A stretch of 46,801 nucleotides of DNA from JADHUC01 sp964617665 (GCA_964617665.1 CAZUAH010000038.1:1-46801), one strand, 5' to 3'; counted from the first letter of the stretch, positions 25,722 to 34,851 are shown. The notes: generated from the sequence alone by a model not told the origin. Program-made: numbers and translations.

Positions 25722-26109
25722 AACGCTCTCCTCCCAATATCCGCAACCAGACTCCGAATCGTTCGTCGAGTTGTCGACCTAATTGTCGAAACATACAGGA
25801 CTTACGCAAATCTCAAGACTCTTCCTCTTGCTCGTTGACACACGCGAAACCGCATCTTAACATCAACGAATACTGATGTGTTATGGATCATTTTTTCAAA
25901 CGGTTGTTCCTCACAAGTCGGTACTTGAGTTGGCCTTAACACCCAGAGATCTTGCCTCCCCTGACGGCTCTCCAGAATCCCGCAGACTACCAAAGCTAGA
26001 AACAACGCGACCGTGAACAAGAGTCGCGTTTGAATTATAACACCCGCCCCGAGGCGCTGTCACGGCTACCGCCGCGGCCGTCATTTGAATTTAGCACCGC
26101 GAAGTCACT
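25722..26109. other. 388-bp divergent intergenic region between queC and the DUF1501 operon
   Basis: No convincing gene lies here. A 72-aa minus-strand reading frame (25802-26020) starts with TTG, has no clear ribosome binding site and resembles nothing. The stretch holds a strong minus-strand promoter (26034-26063) and a hairpin CGCGAC/GTCGCG just downstream of it. It also holds a plus-strand candidate, TTGACA (25835-25840), 17 nt, TAACAT (25858-25863), which could drive the DUF1501 operon with a leader of about 240 nt. Confidence 0.5.
26034..26063 (-). promoter_or_regulatory. Sigma-70 promoter reading toward queC
   Basis: On the minus strand GTGACA (26063-26058), 18 nt and a perfect TATAAT (26039-26034). 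It would give queC an unusually long leader of about 300 nt that begins with a 6-bp hairpin. Confidence 0.5.
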
Positions 26110-27414
26110 ATGACGTGCAAGGGTAATCCGCTTAGTCGACGGGAGTTCTTGACAGTTGGGGCAGTAGGCGGACTTGGGTTAACTCTTCCAACACTGCTGG
26201 AAGTTAGACAGGCCAAGGCCGAACTGAAGAAGTACGATTTCATCGAGGCCAAAGCAGACAGCGTGATTCACGTGTTCCTGCCTGGCGGCATGGCGCACCA
26301 GGAATCCTTCGATCCAAAACCCTATTCGCCCATCGAATATCGCGGCGAAATGGGAACGATCAAGACCAACACGGGCGAGGTAGTCAGCGAGACGATCCCG
26401 CAGTTGGCCAAAATCGCCGACCGGTTCGCCATCATCCGCTCGATGACGCACGGCGAGGCGGCCCACGAACGTGGCACACACAACATGTTCACGGGTTACA
26501 AGCCTAGTCCCGCCCTGCAGTTCCCGAGCTTCGGCAGCGTTATCAGCCACGAGTACGGCCCGCGAAACAACCTACCTCCCTACGTGTGCGTTCCCAACCA
26601 GCCGAACATCTACGCAGGAATGGGATATCTCAGCTCTTCTTTCGCCCCGTTCAGTCTCGGAGCCGACCCCGCGTCCGGCGGTTTCAAGGTCCGCGACTTG
26701 AGTCTTCCGGGCGGTGTCGACGACAAGCGTTTCGCTCGCCGTCGATCCGCGTTGGACGCCGTGAACGACTACTTTGCTGAAAAGGACAAGTCGGACAAAG
26801 TGGGCGCGATGAATAGCTTCTACGAGGGAGCTTACAGCTTGATCAGCTCGCCGAAGGCTCGTGACGCGTTTGACATCGAAAAGGAAGATGCAAAACTCCG
26901 CGATCGCTATGGTCGCAATCAAGCGGGGCAGCGTATGTTGATGGCTCGCCGCCTGGTTGAAGCTGGCGTACGCATGGTCACGTTGACCTACGGCGGGTGG
27001 GATATGCACAACGATGTTACGCCCGGCATGAAACGCCAGATGCCGTCGTTAGATCAAGCCTTGGCGACGTTACTGTTGGACCTGGAAGAGCGGGGCCTGT
27101 TGGAACGTACCCTGGTGATGGTGTCCAGCGAGTTTGGGCGGACGCCAAAGATCAACCAGAATCGAGGCCGCGATCATTGGCCGAAGGTGTTCAGCGTACT
27201 GCTGGCCGGCGGCGGAATCCACGGCGGCATGATATACGGAACGTCCAACGCCACGGCCTCCGAACCGGATCTCGATCCGGTTGGACCGGGCGACTTGGCG
27301 ACCACGATGTACTATCAGCTGGGGATCATTGCCGACAAGGAACTGATGGCGCCCGGTGGTCGGCCCATCGAGATCGTTGATGGCGGCAAGGTGGTCAAGC
27401 CGCTTATTTCCTGA
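26110..27414 (+). CDS. DUF1501 family protein (Tat-exported, alkaline-phosphatase/sulfatase-like fold)
   Basis: DUF1501 proteins are expanded in planctomycetes, and their substrate is unknown. The 434-aa protein has a twin-arginine signal (LSRREFLTVGAVGGLGL, residues 8-24), so it is exported folded, perhaps with a metal. Family blocks include FLPGGMAHQESFDPKP near 54, 'MTHGEAAHERGTHNMFTGY' near 115, 'VSSEFGRTPKINQNRGRDHWP' near 338 and LAGGGIHGG near 367. The conserved His and Asp residues resemble the alkaline-phosphatase/sulfatase superfamily metal site. It opens a run of four same-strand genes that continues with PPC, DUF1549/DUF1553 and WD40/PSCyt1 proteins, a combination that recurs in planctomycetes. 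Confidence 0.9.
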   Translation: MTCKGNPLSRREFLTVGAVGGLGLTLPTLLEVRQAKAELKKYDFIEAKADSVIHVFLPGGMAHQESFDPKPYSPIEYRGEMGTIKTNTGEVVSETIPQLAKIADRFAIIRSMTHGEAAHERGTHNMFTGYKPSPALQFPSFGSVISHEYGPRNNLPPYVCVPNQPNIYAGMGYLSSSFAPFSLGADPASGGFKVRDLSLPGGVDDKRFARRRSALDAVNDYFAEKDKSDKVGAMNSFYEGAYSLISSPKARDAFDIEKEDAKLRDRYGRNQAGQRMLMARRLVEAGVRMVTLTYGGWDMHNDVTPGMKRQMPSLDQALATLLLDLEERGLLERTLVMVSSEFGRTPKINQNRGRDHWPKVFSVLLAGGGIHGGMIYGTSNATASEPDLDPVGPGDLATTMYYQLGIIADKELMAPGGRPIEIVDGGKVVKPLIS

Positions 27415-27616
27415 GTCGTCGTGCCCTATGACAATCGCCAGATGGCGGGTGGGCGGCTCCTTCGCGGAACTGACGTCCGTCGCTGGCTGGTTGAGGGTCG
27501 GTCGTTGGGTCTACGTCCGGCCAAGCAATCAAGACCTCGACTATTGCACCGCACCCCGAAAGGTCTATGCCCACCGCACATTGGCCTACGCACGTTTCCT
27601 TGCAGTGAGGTTTCCA

Positions 27617-30055
27617 ATGAGCCGCTACCACTTCGCTACGTTTCTATCCGCAATTGCGTTGTCGCTATTCTCCGCCCAGGCATGGGCCGTCGCACCCTCG
27701 CTGAGTGCGGTGACGCCCTACGGCTTTCAACGCGGAACGGAGATCGAAGTCAGCTTCACCGGAGCACGATTGAGCGACGCTCAAGAGTTGATGTTCTATG
27801 CACCCGGCTTTGAAGTGAAGGCCTTGAAAGCAGAGAAGGACAACCTTGTTAAAGCCAAGCTTTCGATAGCAGCCCAATGCCGTTTGGGGATACACGCCAT
27901 TCGAGTGCGTACCGCGACCGGTGTCAGCAACCTGCGCACATTCACCGTTGGGGCGCTGCCGGAGGTGGCCGAGAAGGAACCGAACACCGACTTCAGTGCA
28001 CCGCAGCCGGTGCCATTGGGAAGCACAGTCAGCGGTGTCGTACAGTCGGAAGACGTCGACTATTTCATCGTCGAGGCCAAGAAGGGCGACCGGATCACAG
28101 CCGAATTGGAAGGGCTGCGGTTGGGCTACACCTTCTTTGACCCCTATTTAGCGATTCTGAACGCTGAGAGATTCGAACTTGACCGAAGTGACGATGCGGC
28201 CTTGCTGCGTCAGGACTGTCTCTGTGCCGCCGTCGCTCCAGAAGATGGGAAATACATCATCCAAGTGCGCGAGAGCGCCTACGGCGGAAACGGCTCCTGC
28301 AAATACCGCTTGCACGTTGGACGGTTTCCACGGCCCACGGCGGTGCTGCCGGCGGGCGGACGACCGGGCGAAACGCTGACGGTCCACTGGATCGGCGATC
28401 CTGCAGGCGACTGGACCGAACAGGTTACTCTGCCCAGTACAGAAACGCTGGAACACGGACTGTTCGCGCAGGACCAACATGGCATCTCGCCATCTCCAAA
28501 CAAAATCCGCGTTGTCGACCTCCAAAACTCTATCGAGGTCGAACCCAACGACGCACGCGACGCGGCGACTGCGGCGACTGCTCCAGGGGCGCTGAATGGA
28601 GTCATTGAAAAGCCTGGTGATGTAGATCACTTCAAGTTCACGGCGAAGAAGGGGCAGCGGTTCGACATTCGTGTCTACGCTCGAAGCATCCTCCGTTCCC
28701 CGCTGGATTCTGTGTTGGTCGTCCGACGAGCCAACGGTTCCGCCGTAGGCAGCAACGACGATAGCGGCGGGCCGGACAGTTATTACCGATTCACCGCCCC
28801 GGCGGACGAAGACTACTTCGTGGAAATCTACGACCACTTGCGGGCGGGTGGCCCGGAGTTCGTTTACCGAGTAGAAATCGCGCCAGCCAAGCAGGCTTTG
28901 ACGATCAGCCTGCCCGAGCGGGAACGTTACGTATCTACTACACTCACCGTCCCACGTGCGAACCGCATGGCGCTGATGATGAATGCCAGTCGCGCGAATT
29001 GGGGCGGGGATTTGAAGCTCTCCTTCAACGATTTGCCACAAGGGATCTCGTTCGAGGCGCCGACGATGCCGGCGAATCGGACCACGATCCCCGTGTTGTT
29101 CAGCGCCGCTGGTGATGCTCCGGTAGGCGGTTCGTTGGCGGACGTCATCGGGCGACCTGCTGATGACAACGTGAAGGTAGTCGGGCATCTGCGGCAACGC
29201 ACGATGTTGGTTCGAGGGCAGAACAACCGGGACGTGTGGGGTCACGATGCAGATCGCCTGGCTGCCGTCGTTGCCGAGGAGATGCCTTTCTCACTGGAAA
29301 TCGTCCAATCTAAGGCACCGATTGCGAGGCAAGGCTCGAAGGAGTTGAAAGTAGTCGCCAAACGTAAGGATGACTTCAAACAGGCAATCGCTCTTCGGAT
29401 GCTCTACAACCCGCCGGGTATTGGGTCGTCCGGATCAATCTCTATCGCGGCCGACAAGAACGAAGCAGTCATTCCGTTGACCGCCAACGGAAACGCTGCG
29501 ATCGGCACTTGGCCTATCGTTGTCACTGGCAGTTCCACCGTCTCCGGCGGACGTGTCGAAGTGGCGACCCAAATGGCAGAGTTGACGATCGCGGATTCCT
29601 ATTTCACGTTCGCCTTCGAGAAAACGGCGGCCGAATTGGGCCAGGACACCGAGTTGGTCGTTAATGTCGAAAACAAAACACCGTTCGCGGGTGAGGCCGA
29701 AGTCCGCTTGCTGGGATTGCCGGCAAACACGACCACAAAGGACGAAGCCGTCAAGATCACCAAGGACACAACGCAGATGGTCTTTCCGATCAAGGTGGCA
29801 GAGAACGCCCGGCCGGCGACCTACAAATCGCTGGTATGCCGAGCGGTGGTCACGCAAGAAGGCGAACCGGTTACTCACACGTTGGGTACCGGCGAGCTGC
29901 GCGTGGACAAGCCACTGCCACCCAAGGTGGCAGCACCCGAGCCGCAAGCCAAACCCAAACCAAAGCCCGCAGCCCCGAAGCCTCCCGCGAAGAAGCGATT
30001 GAGCCGTCTGGAGCAACTTCGTTTGGAGAGATTAGAGGCAAAGAAAGCAGAGTAA
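27617..30055 (+). CDS. Secreted PPC-domain protein
   Basis: The 812-aa protein has a Sec signal peptide (cleavage after AQAWA, residue about 24) and an N-terminal IPT/TIG-like domain (about 26-110). Two pre-peptidase C-terminal (PPC) beta-sandwich domains follow at about 145-240 and 333-430, each with the 'DVDxFxxxAKKGxR' pattern. Further Ig-like stretches come next. The C-terminal 60 residues are Pro/Lys/Ala-rich and end in a basic Arg/Glu helix. I start at ATG 27617, after a GAGG, rather than upstream codons, because the signal peptide begins there. No catalytic domain is seen, so a binding or scaffold role is likely. It is the second gene of the module. Confidence 0.85.
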   Translation: MSRYHFATFLSAIALSLFSAQAWAVAPSLSAVTPYGFQRGTEIEVSFTGARLSDAQELMFYAPGFEVKALKAEKDNLVKAKLSIAAQCRLGIHAIRVRTATGVSNLRTFTVGALPEVAEKEPNTDFSAPQPVPLGSTVSGVVQSEDVDYFIVEAKKGDRITAELEGLRLGYTFFDPYLAILNAERFELDRSDDAALLRQDCLCAAVAPEDGKYIIQVRESAYGGNGSCKYRLHVGRFPRPTAVLPAGGRPGETLTVHWIGDPAGDWTEQVTLPSTETLEHGLFAQDQHGISPSPNKIRVVDLQNSIEVEPNDARDAATAATAPGALNGVIEKPGDVDHFKFTAKKGQRFDIRVYARSILRSPLDSVLVVRRANGSAVGSNDDSGGPDSYYRFTAPADEDYFVEIYDHLRAGGPEFVYRVEIAPAKQALTISLPERERYVSTTLTVPRANRMALMMNASRANWGGDLKLSFNDLPQGISFEAPTMPANRTTIPVLFSAAGDAPVGGSLADVIGRPADDNVKVVGHLRQRTMLVRGQNNRDVWGHDADRLAAVVAEEMPFSLEIVQSKAPIARQGSKELKVVAKRKDDFKQAIALRMLYNPPGIGSSGSISIAADKNEAVIPLTANGNAAIGTWPIVVTGSSTVSGGRVEVATQMAELTIADSYFTFAFEKTAAELGQDTELVVNVENKTPFAGEAEVRLLGLPANTTTKDEAVKITKDTTQMVFPIKVAENARPATYKSLVCRAVVTQEGEPVTHTLGTGELRVDKPLPPKVAAPEPQAKPKPKPAAPKPPAKKRLSRLEQLRLERLEAKKAE

Positions 30056-30056
30056 T

Positions 30057-30132
30057 GCGGCGTAGCCGCCGTCGATAATTCAAGGCACACTCCGAGGCCG
30101 CGAAGGAGTGTCTTCGTCAGGCAAAGCCTGAC
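30057..30132. repeat. Cluster of three hairpins between PPC and DUF1549 genes
   Basis: Three perfect inverted repeats follow one another in the 101-bp gap: GCGGC-GTA-GCCGC (30057-30069), ACACTCC/GGAGTGT (30087-30111) and GTCAGGC-AAA-GCCTGAC (30116-30132). There is no T-run. They look like the REP-type elements seen in planctomycete genomes and may tune expression between the two genes. Confidence 0.6.
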
Positions 30133-30156
30133 CTACCACTGCCAAGGGAGAAAACC

Positions 30157-32574
30157 GTGAAAGCTCGAATCTCATTCGCTGCTGCAGCCCTTCTGCTCGT
30201 CAGCGCTTCGGCATGGGGCGCCGCTGTCACAGGTATTAGCGTATACCCGCCCGACGTCAATCTAAACACAAATCTGGATTATCAGCGTTTCATTGTGGTC
30301 GCTACTCGCGACGATGGCGTGACAATGGACGTGACCGCCGATGCTTCCGTCAAACTGGCCGCCGATGGCTTGGCGCGGCTGGATGGCAGCACGATTCACC
30401 CACAGGCCGATGGTGACACAACTCTGCAGGTCGAATACCGGGGGCACAAGGCGTCTTCCACCGTCAGCATCAAGAACGCAAGCGTCGATCGGCCGATAAG
30501 TTTTCATCTTGACGTGATGCCGATTTTCATGCGATCCGGCTGCAACGTTGGCAGTTGCCATGGTGCCGCCCGTGGCAAGGACGGATTTCGCCTGTCGCTG
30601 TTCGGCTTTGATCCCAAAGGTGACTACACGCGAGTGACTCGCGAGGAAAGTGTTCGCCGGATCAACCTGGCCATACCGGAAGACAGCCTGCTGATGGAAA
30701 AAGCGATCGGGTCCGTGCCGCACACAGGCGGCAAGTTGTTTGACAAGGACAGCCAATACTACCATACGCTGATGCGATGGCTCAAAGCAGGTGTGCCGCA
30801 GGATTCTGGTGAACCACCCCACGTGACGAAGCTGGACATTTATCCGCCAAGAGCTGTCATCGAGGGTGCCGATACCACACAGCAATTCATTGCCCGTGCT
30901 CACTACAGCGATGGCACCGACCGCGACGTGACCGATTTGACGGTCTTTCTGACCAGCAACGACAATTCGGCGCCGATCAACGTGGACGGTCTGGTGACCG
31001 CTGCGGCCCGTGGCGAGGCGTTTGTCATGGGGCGTTTCGAGACCAAGACGGTCGGCAGCCAAGTGCTCGTGTTGCCCAAGGACTTGGAATACACGCCGCC
31101 CAAGATAACCGGCAACTACATCGACGAACTGGTCGGTGCCAAGCTGTTGAAACTTCGCATCCTGCCCAGCGACATCTGTACGGATGAGGAGTTTCTGCGC
31201 CGCGTGACCATCGACATCGCGGGCGTGTTGCCTACCGAAGAGGAGTATACCTCCTTCACAGCCGACACGGATCCACAGAAACGGGCCAAGCTGATTGACC
31301 GACTGCTGGAGCGCAAAGAGTTCTCGGAAATTTGGGCGATGAAGTGGTCAGAGCTGTTGATGGTCAAGTCCAGCAATCAGGTTAGTTACAAGTCCATGTT
31401 CCTCTACAGCAACTGGCTGACGGACAAGATCGCCAACAACGTACCGCTGGACGAAATGGTCCGGGAAGTGCTTGGCGCCACAGGCGGGACCTTTAGCAGT
31501 CCGGCTACGAATTTCTACCAAATCGAACGCGACACACTGAAAACGGCCGAAAACGTGGCTCAGGTTTTCATGGGCTTTCGTACCCAGTGCGCCCAGTGCC
31601 ATAACCACCCGTTCGATCGCTGGACGATGGACGACTACTACAGTTTTGCCGCGTTCTTCTCACAGATTGGGCGCAAGACCGGCGAGGATTACCGAGAAAC
31701 GATCGTCTTCAATCGCGGCAGCGGCGACGTGCGTCATCCGGTCGGGAATCGGGTGATGGCGCCCAAGTTCTTGGGCGGTGACACGCCCGACGTGGCCGGC
31801 AAAGATCGACGGGTACTGTTGGCCGAATGGCTGACTTCGCCGGAGAACCCGTACTTCGGAACCAATGTGGCCAACCGAGTCTGGGCGCACTTCTTCGGTC
31901 TCGGGATTGTCGAACCCGTGGACGACGTTCGCGTGAGCAATCCACCCAGCAACCCGGAGTTGTTCGAGGAATTAGGCAGGAAGCTCGTGGAATACAAGTA
32001 CGACTTCAAGCAACTCGTACGTGATATCTGCAATTCGCAAGCGTACCAACGCAGCTTCGTGCGGAACGAAAGCAACGAAACCGACGAACTTAACTTCGCC
32101 CACGCCAACGTGCGGCGAATACCGGCCGAGCAGTTATTGGATTGCATCGGTCAGGTGACGGAGACCCAAGAGAAATTCCGGGGACTACCGCTGGGCTCGC
32201 GGGCCGTGCAGATTGCTGACGGTAACACATCGACGTATTTCCTGACCACATTTGGTCGCGCCAAACGAGAAACGGTCTGTGCCTGCGAAGCCACCACAGA
32301 TCCGTCGCTGTCACAGGCATTGCACATGCTGAACGGGGACGCCGTCCAAGGGAAGATCTCTCGTGGCGGCATCGTCAAGAAACTGATCGACCAGGGGCTA
32401 ACCCCTGAAAAGGTAATCGAAGCGCTCTATGTCCGGTGCCTGTCGCGCAAGCCCACGGTGCAAGAGATGGAGCGTCTGACGGCAACGGCAGCCGAAGCGG
32501 AAAACCCGCAGGCAGGCTTGGAAGACGTCTGCTGGGCTGTGCTGAATTCGCGAGAGTTCCTGTTCAATCACTAA
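30157..32574 (+). CDS. DUF1549/DUF1553 protein with heme-c motifs and Big-like domains
   Basis: The 805-aa protein has a Sec signal (cleavage after SAWGA). A bacterial Ig-like domain (about 25-110) and a PSCyt-type segment come next, with CNVGSCH at residues 129-135 (C-x4-CH). A second Big-like domain (about 225-310) leads into DUF1549 with CAQCH at 478-482 and NHPFDRWTMDDYY. The DUF1553 half starts near 545 (LLAEWLTSPENPYFGTNVANRVW). These domains are planctomycete-typical and of unknown function. The CxxCH in DUF1549 suggests covalent heme, and the C-x4-CH site is unusual but recurs in this family. It is the third gene of the module. Confidence 0.9.
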   Translation: MKARISFAAAALLLVSASAWGAAVTGISVYPPDVNLNTNLDYQRFIVVATRDDGVTMDVTADASVKLAADGLARLDGSTIHPQADGDTTLQVEYRGHKASSTVSIKNASVDRPISFHLDVMPIFMRSGCNVGSCHGAARGKDGFRLSLFGFDPKGDYTRVTREESVRRINLAIPEDSLLMEKAIGSVPHTGGKLFDKDSQYYHTLMRWLKAGVPQDSGEPPHVTKLDIYPPRAVIEGADTTQQFIARAHYSDGTDRDVTDLTVFLTSNDNSAPINVDGLVTAAARGEAFVMGRFETKTVGSQVLVLPKDLEYTPPKITGNYIDELVGAKLLKLRILPSDICTDEEFLRRVTIDIAGVLPTEEEYTSFTADTDPQKRAKLIDRLLERKEFSEIWAMKWSELLMVKSSNQVSYKSMFLYSNWLTDKIANNVPLDEMVREVLGATGGTFSSPATNFYQIERDTLKTAENVAQVFMGFRTQCAQCHNHPFDRWTMDDYYSFAAFFSQIGRKTGEDYRETIVFNRGSGDVRHPVGNRVMAPKFLGGDTPDVAGKDRRVLLAEWLTSPENPYFGTNVANRVWAHFFGLGIVEPVDDVRVSNPPSNPELFEELGRKLVEYKYDFKQLVRDICNSQAYQRSFVRNESNETDELNFAHANVRRIPAEQLLDCIGQVTETQEKFRGLPLGSRAVQIADGNTSTYFLTTFGRAKRETVCACEATTDPSLSQALHMLNGDAVQGKISRGGIVKKLIDQGLTPEKVIEALYVRCLSRKPTVQEMERLTATAAEAENPQAGLEDVCWAVLNSREFLFNH

Positions 32575-32593
32575 TGCAAGGTTGGCAACTATC

Positions 32594-34654
32594 ATGAGCA
32601 CGAATCGCTGCTTCCGCAATCTGATTCCGGGACGGTTGGCCGCAATCTCCGCAGTCGCTGTATGGCTGGCTACGTCGCCCGTGACGCTGTTGGGCGCCGA
32701 AGACGCCAAGGCGGCTGGCGACAAGCTGCAGAAGATCACCTTCGACGAACACATTCGTCCCATCTTTCGCGAGAATTGCGCGTTCTGCCACAACCAAGAT
32801 GATAAGGAAGCCGGATTGGCCGTGGACAACTTCGCCGCGCTGATGGAAGGTGGTAGCAGCGGCAAGGTTCTTGTTCCTGGCGATGTCGGTGGCTCGCGAT
32901 TGTGGAAGTTGATCAACCATGAAGAAGAGCCGTTTATGGCGCCGGACGAGGATAAATTAGCCGCGGACCAATTGGCTTTGATCAAGAAGTGGATCGATGG
33001 CGGTGTGCTGGAGAACGCCGGCTCTAAGGCGATGGTAAAGAAGAAGACTTCACTCGCACTGGCCGCTCCCTCCGGTACCGGCCGACCCGAGAATCCTGCG
33101 ATGCCGGAAGGATTGCCAAAACTCCCCGTCGTCCATGCCGAACGGCCGGGAGCCATTACGGCCATCGCATCAAGTCCCTGGGCACCGGTCTTGGCCGTTG
33201 CAGGCCAGAAACAGATCGTCCTTTATCATTCCGACACAGGCGAACTGCTGGGAGTGCTTCCCTTTGAAGAGGGAATTCCGTACGTGCTGCGTTTCAGTCG
33301 CAATGGATCGCTGCTCCTGGCAGGCGGCGGCCGCGGCGCACATTCGGGATACGCCGTTCTGTACGACCTGAAAACCGGTCGTCGCCTGACGCGAGTGGGC
33401 GACGAATTGGACGTCGTCCTGGCGGCGGATATCAACGACGACCAGACACGCGTGGCGCTCGGCGGACCGCAGAGAATCGTCCGCATCTACTCGACGGAAA
33501 CCGGCGAACTGTTGCATTCGATCAAGAAGCACACAGACTGGATCTACGCAATCAGATACAGCCCCGACGGTGTTCTGCTGGCGACGGCCGACCGGTCGAA
33601 CGGTCTTTTCGTTTGGGAGGCGGACACGGCCCGTGAATACCTGAACTTGCGAGGCCATAGGGGGGCGGTGACCGATGTGGCTTGGCGGCCGGATTCAAAC
33701 GTGTTGGCCAGCGCCAGCATGGATGGTACGGTCAAATTGTGGGAAATGAACGAGGGCAAGAACGTCAAGAGCTGGAATGCTCATAGTGGGGGCGTTATGT
33801 GCGTCAATTACACGCACGACGGCCGGATCGCCACAGCCGGGCGTGACAAAACCGCCAAAGCTTGGAGCGGCGATGGCGGCCTGCAAAAACAATTCCCCAC
33901 CTTCCCGGAGATCGCGTTGGAGGCGACGTTCACACACGACGGTAGCCGCGTGGCCGCTGGAGACTGGTCCGGTCAGGTGCAGATGTGGGTCGCGGCCGAT
34001 GCGAAACAGGTGGCCGAACTCTCGCCCAATCCTCCGTCACTGGCCATGCTGATCGAAGCGGCTACCGCGAAGCACCGGGCTGCTCAGGCAGCCGCACAGA
34101 AGGCCCAAGCAGAATTGGCCGCTGCACAGCAGTTGGCCGCACAGAAGACGACGGCCGCAAAAGCCGCTGCCGACCAGGCTGCGTCTTCTGCTTCTGCCAT
34201 CGCAGCCACGGAGACGCAACGAAAAGCAGCCGCTCAAGCCGTCGAGGCGGCCGCCGCTGCGACGAAAACCGCCAGCGAAACGTTGGCAGTTGCGACCGAG
34301 AACCTAAAGAAAGCGAAAGAAGCAAAAGCGGAAGAGGCCGCGATTAAGGCTGCCACCGATGCGTTTGCGGTGGCCACTGAGAGTCTAAAGAAATCAGAAG
34401 TAGCCAAGGCGGAAGCCGACAAGCAGTTGGCCGGAAATACTGCGGCAGCCAAGGCGGCAACCGATAAGGCAGCAGCCGACAAGGCAGGGGCGGACAAAGC
34501 GACCGCAGAGAAGGCGGAATCGGAGGCTCAGTTGGCCACCAAGCAAGCACCTGCTGGAGCCGCACAGAAAGAGCTTGCCGCCGCGAAATCGGCGTTAGAC
34601 GATCTAGCCGCGCAGAAGACCGCTGCCGACGGAGCCGCGGGAGACAACAACTAG
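32594..34654 (+). CDS. PSCyt1 heme-c and WD40-repeat protein with long Ala-rich coiled-coil tail
   Basis: The 686-aa protein has a Sec signal peptide (cleavage near LLGA, residue about 35). A planctomycete cytochrome c domain follows with CAFCH at 62-66 and the downstream MAPDEDKL block near 115. A WD40 beta-propeller (about 190-470) contains repeats such as VTDVAWRPDSNVLASASMDG and ending VKLW/VRIY. The last 200 residues (about 480-686) are Ala/Lys/Glu-rich and coiled-coil or TolA-like, long enough to span part of the cell envelope. ATG 32594 is preferred to a TTG 12 nt upstream. It closes the four-gene module and is followed by hairpins. Confidence 0.85.
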   Translation: MSTNRCFRNLIPGRLAAISAVAVWLATSPVTLLGAEDAKAAGDKLQKITFDEHIRPIFRENCAFCHNQDDKEAGLAVDNFAALMEGGSSGKVLVPGDVGGSRLWKLINHEEEPFMAPDEDKLAADQLALIKKWIDGGVLENAGSKAMVKKKTSLALAAPSGTGRPENPAMPEGLPKLPVVHAERPGAITAIASSPWAPVLAVAGQKQIVLYHSDTGELLGVLPFEEGIPYVLRFSRNGSLLLAGGGRGAHSGYAVLYDLKTGRRLTRVGDELDVVLAADINDDQTRVALGGPQRIVRIYSTETGELLHSIKKHTDWIYAIRYSPDGVLLATADRSNGLFVWEADTAREYLNLRGHRGAVTDVAWRPDSNVLASASMDGTVKLWEMNEGKNVKSWNAHSGGVMCVNYTHDGRIATAGRDKTAKAWSGDGGLQKQFPTFPEIALEATFTHDGSRVAAGDWSGQVQMWVAADAKQVAELSPNPPSLAMLIEAATAKHRAAQAAAQKAQAELAAAQQLAAQKTTAAKAAADQAASSASAIAATETQRKAAAQAVEAAAAATKTASETLAVATENLKKAKEAKAEEAAIKAATDAFAVATESLKKSEVAKAEADKQLAGNTAAAKAATDKAAADKAGADKATAEKAESEAQLATKQAPAGAAQKELAAAKSALDDLAAQKTAADGAAGDNN

Positions 34655-34671
34655 CTCGCTTGTCGAGCTAG
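34651..34671 (+). terminator. Hairpin at the end of the four-gene module
   Basis: CTAGCTCG-CTTGT-CGAGCTAG is a perfect 8-bp stem with a 5-nt loop, and the stem contains the TAG stop of the WD40 gene. No T-run follows. Confidence 0.45.
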
Positions 34672-34676
34672 TATTC

Positions 34677-34744
34677 GGGAGGGCGAAGCTCCCGCTGAGC
34701 CGTTTCTTTCCTTCGTTTCGGCTCGGCAGGAGCCTCGCCCTCCC
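34677..34744. repeat. Imperfect long inverted repeat (REP-like)
   Basis: The arms GGGAGGGCGA-GCTCC-GC-GAGCCG (34677-34702) and the complementary CGGCTC-GC-GGAGC-CGCCCTCCC (34719-34744) enclose a 16-nt pyrimidine-rich loop. It lies between the convergent WD40 and ThuA genes and may terminate both. The motif is of a kind widespread in planctomycete intergenic DNA. Confidence 0.65.
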
Positions 34745-34851
34745 GGTCCCGAAACCACCTCAAGCGACCAAAAGCGAGTCGTGCATCGAGACCGGGCATG
34801 GCGGTCATCCAGCGGCGGATATCGTCCAAGCACCGGCCCATGCTGCGCGGC

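Noticed and set aside
25802..26020. A 72-aa minus-strand frame with a hydrophobic start
   Set aside because: TTG start with no clear ribosome binding site and no recognisable family. It overlaps a probable leader RNA.
27356..27616. Upstream extension of the PPC protein
   Set aside because: It runs back into the DUF1501 gene, and the signal peptide starts at ATG 27617.
28148..29245. A 365-codon minus-strand frame inside the PPC gene
   Set aside because: Same reason: antisense to a clear secreted protein, no motif or ribosome binding site.
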